Source: an uncultured Eggerthellaceae bacterium
GTDB lineage: Bacteria > Actinomycetota > Coriobacteriia > Coriobacteriales > Eggerthellaceae
Length of the DNA stretch: 48,672 bases
Assembly: GCA_947565915.1 (NCBI GenBank)
Contig: CANOHY010000013.1
Span: 1 to 48,672 of the forward strand
Direction of reading: 5' to 3'
The notes below the pieces were generated by a model that was not told the origin of the DNA, made no database searches, and saw nothing but the letters and a program-made list of their open reading frames with translations. Shown piece by piece: positions 44,421 to 48,672 of this stretch. The first letter of the stretch is position 1, and each line of letters begins with the position of its first letter. Made by a program: the position numbers and the translations under genes.

Positions 44421-46205
44421 ATGGGAAGCAGCGAATTGTCATATGGGTTCTATTCGGGTGGACTTCATGGCGATGGCCAGCGCCATGTGCTACTCGAGGA
44501 TTTCCACGCGTTGGAGTCTTTCGATGCCACAGACGCCGATGCCTATCGCAGGCGTTACGCCTCCCTCTTCCTCGATGACGGTTCGGCTCGCAAGGGCGGA
44601 AGCGGATGCGTGTACCATGGGCGCAATGCCTGGGGCGACGACCTTGCTGTCAAGGTGATCGAAAGCGGTGGGGTCGTCGCTGCAGAAGATGGTGTTGCCG
44701 CCTGCGCCGACGCCGCCAAGGCTGCCGACGCGCTGCAGAGCGCCATCTTCAAGCGCGAGTACGAGGCGCAGCGGATGCTCTCGGGCGTGCGCGGCTTCCC
44801 GACGCTCTACGGTTGGGGCCGCTTGGATGGCCAGCCGGCCATCGTGATGGAATGGCTCACCGGCGAGACGCTGGAGCATGCGCGCCAGCAGCTGGCGATC
44901 GATGACAGGGGAGCCATTCCCCCGCATACCGCCGCCGCGCTCGGGCGCGACATCTTCGACCTCATCGCGCGCATGGAGCTGTTCGATGCGGGCCTCGTGC
45001 ACCGCGATCTCTCACCTGCCAACATAATGATCGCCACCAACGAGAAATCCGTTCTCGAGCAGGCGCAGGAGGGCGCTTTCGAGCTGCGCTTGATCGACTT
45101 CGGCTCGTCGGTGCTTCCGCGGCGCGCGCCGTCGCTCACTGAAGTCGGAGGTGCCCTGCGCGGTGCCACGCCCGATTTCGCGCCGCCCGAGATGCTCACG
45201 GAGGACGTGCCTGGTGTGGTTGCCCTGCGCAAGTCGTCGGCAGTCGACGTGTACGCAGCCGCGAGCATCGTGTACCTGCTGCTCAGCGGACAGGCGCCCT
45301 ATGACCTGAAGGCGGCGGCGCTTGCGCCCGAAGGGACGTCGTCCTATTACCTGAAGAAGACCCAGGAGCTGCCGCGGGTGCTCGAGGACGCGCATCGAGC
45401 GGCGACCGATTTGCCGTCCATCCTCGAGCGAGAGCGCGCCGTTGACGGCACGCTGGCCGCTGCGTTAGAAGGTGCTGGACCGGATGCGGACGATGCACAG
45501 CTGCGCAAGGCGCTCCGCGTGGTCGATGGACAGATAGCCGAGGTGGTTCTTGCTTGCTTGGAGCCCGCTCAGGAATTGCGCCCAACGGCAGCGAGCGTGC
45601 GTGATGCGCTCGGGGGCATCGCCGCAACTTACGCGCAGGATGCGGCATCTGCGCTGCGAGGCGAAGAGGTAGCGCCGTCACGCAGCCTTCAGAACGTGCT
45701 CGCGCGAGAGCGCAGGGATGCGGCCAGAAGCGCGCGCGGGTACAAGCACGAGCACGCAGGCCGCTTCGGTGCTCTCGATACCGTTGTTCGTGTAGCGGCA
45801 GTGGTGATCCTTGCTGCAACCATGGTGGTGGTAGGCGCGTCATGCGACGGGGCGGCTGCCACGTTCGCGCTTGGGCCCCTTTCATGGAGTGGTTTGCTCA
45901 GCGGTTGGGTTGTGGGCATTGCCTTGGCGGTGCCTGCTGCCGTGGGGTATTGCTTGCGCTGGCGCGACGGGGCGCGAACGGCAGGCTTTCTGCGTGGAAC
46001 CATTGGGATAGCCGCAGCTACGGTGCTCCTTTGCATCGCGTTTGCGAGCTTGCGTTTCGAGATGGCATCGATGGGAAATCTGCTGCTCTGGGCGGTGGTT
46101 CTCTGCGCAGCGATTGCGTGGGTGCCCATGGTGTTGGACTTTACTGGGAGCTTGCGCGATTCGTCTTCGCCTGGAGCGAGCAAGCGCGCAGCTTTGGGCG
46201 AATAG
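44421..46205 (+). CDS. Membrane Ser/Thr protein kinase
   Basis: A 594-residue Hanks-type kinase with an unusual layout. The kinase domain (about 45-330) has the glycine-rich GGSGCVYHG, ATP-binding lysine in LAVKVIE, catalytic HRDLSPANIM (about 193-202) and DFGSS; a small lobe/linker follows, then a C-terminal membrane domain with about four predicted helices (about 455-475, 488-510, 530-550, 555-580). Most bacterial STPKs have a single membrane helix followed by external sensor repeats, which are absent here. ATG 44421 has no obvious ribosome binding site and may depend on coupling to the gene 12 bases upstream. The next gene encodes an FHA protein, a probable phospho-peptide partner. Confidence 0.88.
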   Translation: MGSSELSYGFYSGGLHGDGQRHVLLEDFHALESFDATDADAYRRRYASLFLDDGSARKGGSGCVYHGRNAWGDDLAVKVIESGGVVAAEDGVAACADAAKAADALQSAIFKREYEAQRMLSGVRGFPTLYGWGRLDGQPAIVMEWLTGETLEHARQQLAIDDRGAIPPHTAAALGRDIFDLIARMELFDAGLVHRDLSPANIMIATNEKSVLEQAQEGAFELRLIDFGSSVLPRRAPSLTEVGGALRGATPDFAPPEMLTEDVPGVVALRKSSAVDVYAAASIVYLLLSGQAPYDLKAAALAPEGTSSYYLKKTQELPRVLEDAHRAATDLPSILERERAVDGTLAAALEGAGPDADDAQLRKALRVVDGQIAEVVLACLEPAQELRPTAASVRDALGGIAATYAQDAASALRGEEVAPSRSLQNVLARERRDAARSARGYKHEHAGRFGALDTVVRVAAVVILAATMVVVGASCDGAAATFALGPLSWSGLLSGWVVGIALAVPAAVGYCLRWRDGARTAGFLRGTIGIAAATVLLCIAFASLRFEMASMGNLLLWAVVLCAAIAWVPMVLDFTGSLRDSSSPGASKRAALGE

Positions 46206-46279
46206 CGCGGGAAACGGGCATTTCGCCTGTTCGATGCGGTGGCTCAATGCCCCCGGGGAACATGAAGGGTGGTAACGAT

Positions 46280-47257
46280 ATGGCTCGCATGTCAGCTACG
46301 CCGATAGGCGCCTTGTTCGACCTCATGAAGAGGCAAGGCGGCATAAGCTATAAGGTGCTGGCGTCGTGCATCTTGTCCGACAAGCCGCTTTTCGGCGGCG
46401 TGAGCCCGGTGAGCCGGGCCGACGACCGCTCGTGGATCTCGCGCTACATCGTGCATGCGCCTGTGGAGACGCTGAAGTCCGAGTACTTCGCCGATTATGC
46501 GAAAGGTGCCATGAGGGTGATCGCGCGCTTGAAGGCGAGCAAGCGCCATGCGTTCACCAATCGGGAGGTCTTCGAGCTGGTTGCTGGTCCCGAAGGCGAT
46601 GGCGTGGCACGCGCTTTGGCCGATTGCGGCCAGGATGTAGCGCTCTATCGCAACATGTTGGAGCGGCTCCAGCAAACGGAGGGCTTTGTCGAAGTGGAGC
46701 GCGCCGAGATTGCCATGGTGCTCATGTTGGCTGCGGCTTGCAGCGTTGATGTGCATGCGGCGGTGGAGTATGCCCTGGACTTCTCGCGGGGCATCCATGG
46801 TTCGGGGGTGGCAACACCGCTCATTACACCCGATGCGCTGGTTGCCAAAGCGCAACCATGGATGGCTGAGCTGCGACAGGATGCCACGCTCGGCTTGCTG
46901 AAGATGGTGGATGACTATGTGGTGGGCTCGCCCCATTGGCTCGATGGCGAGCGCGAAGGGGGCACCATCGTGGGCGCGCTCAGCGTGGAGCCTGGAGCCA
47001 TCAACGACGTGGGCAGCGACGTCTCGGGCGAGCATCTGCGCATCTTCCGGGCCGAGGATGGCCAATGGTATGCCGAGGGCATGGGCTCCAAGAACGGCAC
47101 CGTGCTGATCAGCGGTGCCGATGGTTCGAAGGTGGTAGTGGAGCCGCCGCGAGCCGAGCGCGGGGATTGGGAGGGTGTGCCCGTTGCGCTGCACCCAGGC
47201 GATGAGCTCGTGCTTGGCGGCGACACCCATTTCGCCATCATCGCCGGTATGGCGTAG
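46280..47257 (+). CDS. FHA-domain protein
   Basis: A 325-residue cytoplasmic protein. The first 240 residues are helical and not recognised; the C-terminal ~85 form an FHA domain (VSGEHLRIFRAEDGQWYAEGMGSKNGTVL, split between strands), which binds phospho-threonine peptides. AAGGGTGG about seven bases upstream supports ATG 46280; ATG 46262 is an alternative, and the frame stays open back to 45842 within the kinase gene. It follows the kinase by about 75 bases and is likely its substrate or effector. A hairpin terminator follows. Confidence 0.85.
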   Translation: MARMSATPIGALFDLMKRQGGISYKVLASCILSDKPLFGGVSPVSRADDRSWISRYIVHAPVETLKSEYFADYAKGAMRVIARLKASKRHAFTNREVFELVAGPEGDGVARALADCGQDVALYRNMLERLQQTEGFVEVERAEIAMVLMLAAACSVDVHAAVEYALDFSRGIHGSGVATPLITPDALVAKAQPWMAELRQDATLGLLKMVDDYVVGSPHWLDGEREGGTIVGALSVEPGAINDVGSDVSGEHLRIFRAEDGQWYAEGMGSKNGTVLISGADGSKVVVEPPRAERGDWEGVPVALHPGDELVLGGDTHFAIIAGMA

Positions 47258-47285
47258 TGCGAATTTTTTTGACGAGGAAAATGTT

Positions 47286-47315
47286 CAATGACTGAATATT
47301 TTTGTTCAGTCATTG
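47286..47315 (+). terminator. Terminator after the FHA gene
   Basis: CAATGACTGAA and TTCAGTCATTG form an 11-bp stem with the U-rich loop TATTTTTG, about 28 bases after the stop codon. There is no strong U-tract after the stem, so termination may be partial. Confidence 0.5.
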
Positions 47316-47362
47316 GTGCAAAATCTTCTATGCAGTAGTTTGCACTTTCGAGTCAAACAGAC

Positions 47363-47401
47363 TTTCGGGCAAAATACGGATAAGTTGTATTTTGCCCGAA
47401 A
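47363..47401. repeat. Perfect 15-bp inverted repeat
   Basis: TTTCGGGCAAAATAC (47363-47377) and its exact complement (47387-47401) are separated by nine bases. It lies in an AT-richer stretch between the FHA gene and the convergent DUF5648 gene and may terminate one of them. Confidence 0.6.
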
Positions 47402-47660
47402 CAGCATGTCAGAGGCTAAAAATGTATCACATCAGTCGCGCCATAGAACTACTTGTGCACCAGGCAATCGCAGAACATCTAACAACGCATATCGCTGATT
47501 AGGTTTATCAGCAGCCGTACCAGGCTATCTGCTCGTCGCGCCAGCCTATCTTGCAAAGGTGCTTGTGCTCGTTGTAGCTCGGCGTGTAGTGACAGAACTC
47601 TCGACAGAACCCTCAGGGAGTTCTGCCACCAGATCGAGTGAGCGAATCTCTAGCCGCTTG
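47402..47660. other. Intergenic region with no recognisable gene
   Basis: The composition is more AT-rich and lacks the strong third-position GC bias of the neighbours. A CAGAACTC/GAGTTCTG pair with an inner CCT/AGG stem lies near 47591-47623. Short frames (about 60-66 codons) have no ribosome binding site or family resemblance. Confidence 0.5.
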
Positions 47661-48620
47661 CTATTTGTGTGCATCCAAATACGATTGCGTATTTGCCGTC
47701 ATGATGTCGTCCCATTGCATAAAAGCGTTGGCTGCGGCTAGGTAAGTGCGCATGATTGATGCTCGCGCAGCCCAAGCTTGAGAAGCTGTTTTGCAGCTAG
47801 TGCATACGTTGACAAACTCCTGAGCGGCATTAGCGTAGACGGCACCCGCCTTGTTGAAAGAGGAACCGTATATGCTCTTTAGCGCGGGATTCTTGTCCAG
47901 CATGTTAAGCGCATCGGTTAAGTAATCCATATGGTCAGAGAAGTTGTTTACAAGATTCCAGAAATGAGGATATGCTTCAGCCGCCGAAGAGCTTCCAGAG
48001 AATTTGCTAGCGTAGTCATTCGCGAGACCTAATGCATGCAGGGATTTGCCCCATGTTTCAACGAAATTGCCGACCGCTTCAACATTGGACGAGTCATAAA
48101 CATTAGAGGCGTAACCATACCAGCCGACCTTCTCGTCCTTCCAGCCTGCCTTGATGCACTTCTGCTGCTCGGCGGCGCCGGCGGTGTAGTGATGGAAGAA
48201 CGACTTCACGTAGGGGTTGAACAGGCGATAGACTGGCTGGTTGCCTCCCGAGTAGAAGGCAACGTTCTCGCCCTTCCATCCGTTGCGCACGCACTTGTCG
48301 TACTCGGACTTGCTGGTGGTGTAATGGTGATCGCCCGACCACTTGTTGTAAAGGCGATAGACCGGATCGCCCGAGGTTGGTGCGAGCCATGCCACGCCCT
48401 CGCCGGTCCACCCCTTCTTCACCAGCTTGTCGTACTCCGACTTGCTCGAGGTGAACAGGTGCTCGGTGCTCCATTTGTTGTACAGGCGGTACATCGGCGT
48501 CGTATCGGTGTCGGCAGCATATGCCTCCTGTTTGCCGACTGCCTGTGCTGCAAAGAGCAACCCTGCAGCGAGCAAGAGGGCGCCGAGCACGCTGGCAGCC
48601 TTCGAGATGATCCTTCCCAT
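47661..48620 (-). CDS. Secreted DUF5648 repeat protein
   Basis: A 319-residue exported protein with a signal peptide (GRIISKAASVLGALLLAAGLLF, cut near AYA-AD, split here for length) and three tandem DUF5648-type repeats (about residues 40-150): each has YRLYN or YRLFN, a His-rich HLFTSS/HHYTTS/HHYTAG, SEYDK or EQQKC, and GW..E.V. A C-terminal helical region (about 165-319) is unassigned. Such repeats occur in coriobacterial surface proteins; role probably adhesion or wall binding (inference). ATG 48620 with AGCGAGGGA upstream is chosen; the frame extends to 48665. It converges on the FHA gene. Confidence 0.82.
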   Translation of the reverse strand: MGRIISKAASVLGALLLAAGLLFAAQAVGKQEAYAADTDTTPMYRLYNKWSTEHLFTSSKSEYDKLVKKGWTGEGVAWLAPTSGDPVYRLYNKWSGDHHYTTSKSEYDKCVRNGWKGENVAFYSGGNQPVYRLFNPYVKSFFHHYTAGAAEQQKCIKAGWKDEKVGWYGYASNVYDSSNVEAVGNFVETWGKSLHALGLANDYASKFSGSSSAAEAYPHFWNLVNNFSDHMDYLTDALNMLDKNPALKSIYGSSFNKAGAVYANAAQEFVNVCTSCKTASQAWAARASIMRTYLAAANAFMQWDDIMTANTQSYLDAHK

Positions 48621-48672
48621 AATTCCCTCGCTTTCCTTGGTTTGCCAAATGGGCCTTTCTTCCATTCTGCGA

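Noticed and set aside
47302..47502. 66-codon plus-strand frame in the gap after the FHA gene
   Set aside because: It runs through two inverted repeats, lacks a ribosome binding site and has no codon bias like the neighbours.

Overview
The window looks like chromosomal DNA of a high-GC actinobacterium, most likely of the class Coriobacteriia (Eggerthellaceae-like). This is inferred from a DUF5648-type secreted repeat protein, a SARP/BTAD regulator, an orphan GlnR-like regulator downstream of glutamine synthetase, actinobacterial gene order and strong GC3 bias. No database search was run. Coding density is high and almost all real genes belong to short, tightly spaced operons, many with TGATG or ATGA overlaps.

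Layout. Positions 1-11.5 kb hold a surface-polysaccharide cluster: rfbB (TTG start) and rfbC for a dTDP-deoxysugar, a divergently placed long tandem GT2 transferase, a sugar epimerase/reductase, a second tandem GT2 transferase, a GT4 transferase, a DegT/DnrJ PLP aminotransferase and a PglC/WcaJ-like initiating sugar-phosphate transferase. At 11.5-13.5 kb are glutamine synthetase I and a GlnR-like regulator, followed by polA. At 16.3-23 kb is a housekeeping run: rplU-rpmA (own promoter and terminator), obg, proB, proA, a nadD-yqeK fusion and rsfS. A large SARP-type regulator (23.2-25.8 kb) has its own sigma70-like promoter and a 9-bp inverted repeat touching its start codon. Then come secA, prfB, a fused transketolase, ftsE-ftsX, an S41 protease homologue and rnr. 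tmRNA lies on the minus strand downstream of smpB and a small acidic-protein gene. Positions 39.6-48.6 kb carry a membrane L,D-transpeptidase with a very long acidic cytoplasmic tail, ybaK and rdgB (minus strand), a probable signalling trio (secreted Cys-rich protein, membrane Ser/Thr kinase, FHA protein) and a secreted DUF5648 protein.

Most notable. (1) A family of intergenic palindromic elements (1.89-2.17, 22.92-23.03 and 41.98-42.10 kb) has conserved core sequence but copy-specific outer arms that remain self-complementary. (2) tmRNA has a promoter about 270 nt upstream of the mature 5' end; the leader is packed with hairpins and contains an exact 46-bp direct repeat. A 17-bp copy of the tmRNA 3' end lies about 200 bp downstream and looks like an attachment-site scar. 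(3) The S41 protease after ftsEX has lost its nucleophilic serine (Ala340) but keeps the lysine 25 residues later. (4) RF2 carries SPT in place of the canonical SPF stop-codon-reading tripeptide. (5) The GlnR-like regulator has Glu at the phosphoacceptor position, and the adjacent glutamine synthetase has Asp at the flap Glu position.

Cellular theme: envelope polysaccharide and peptidoglycan building, nitrogen and proline metabolism, translation and ribosome rescue. All functions are by motif and family recognition only.
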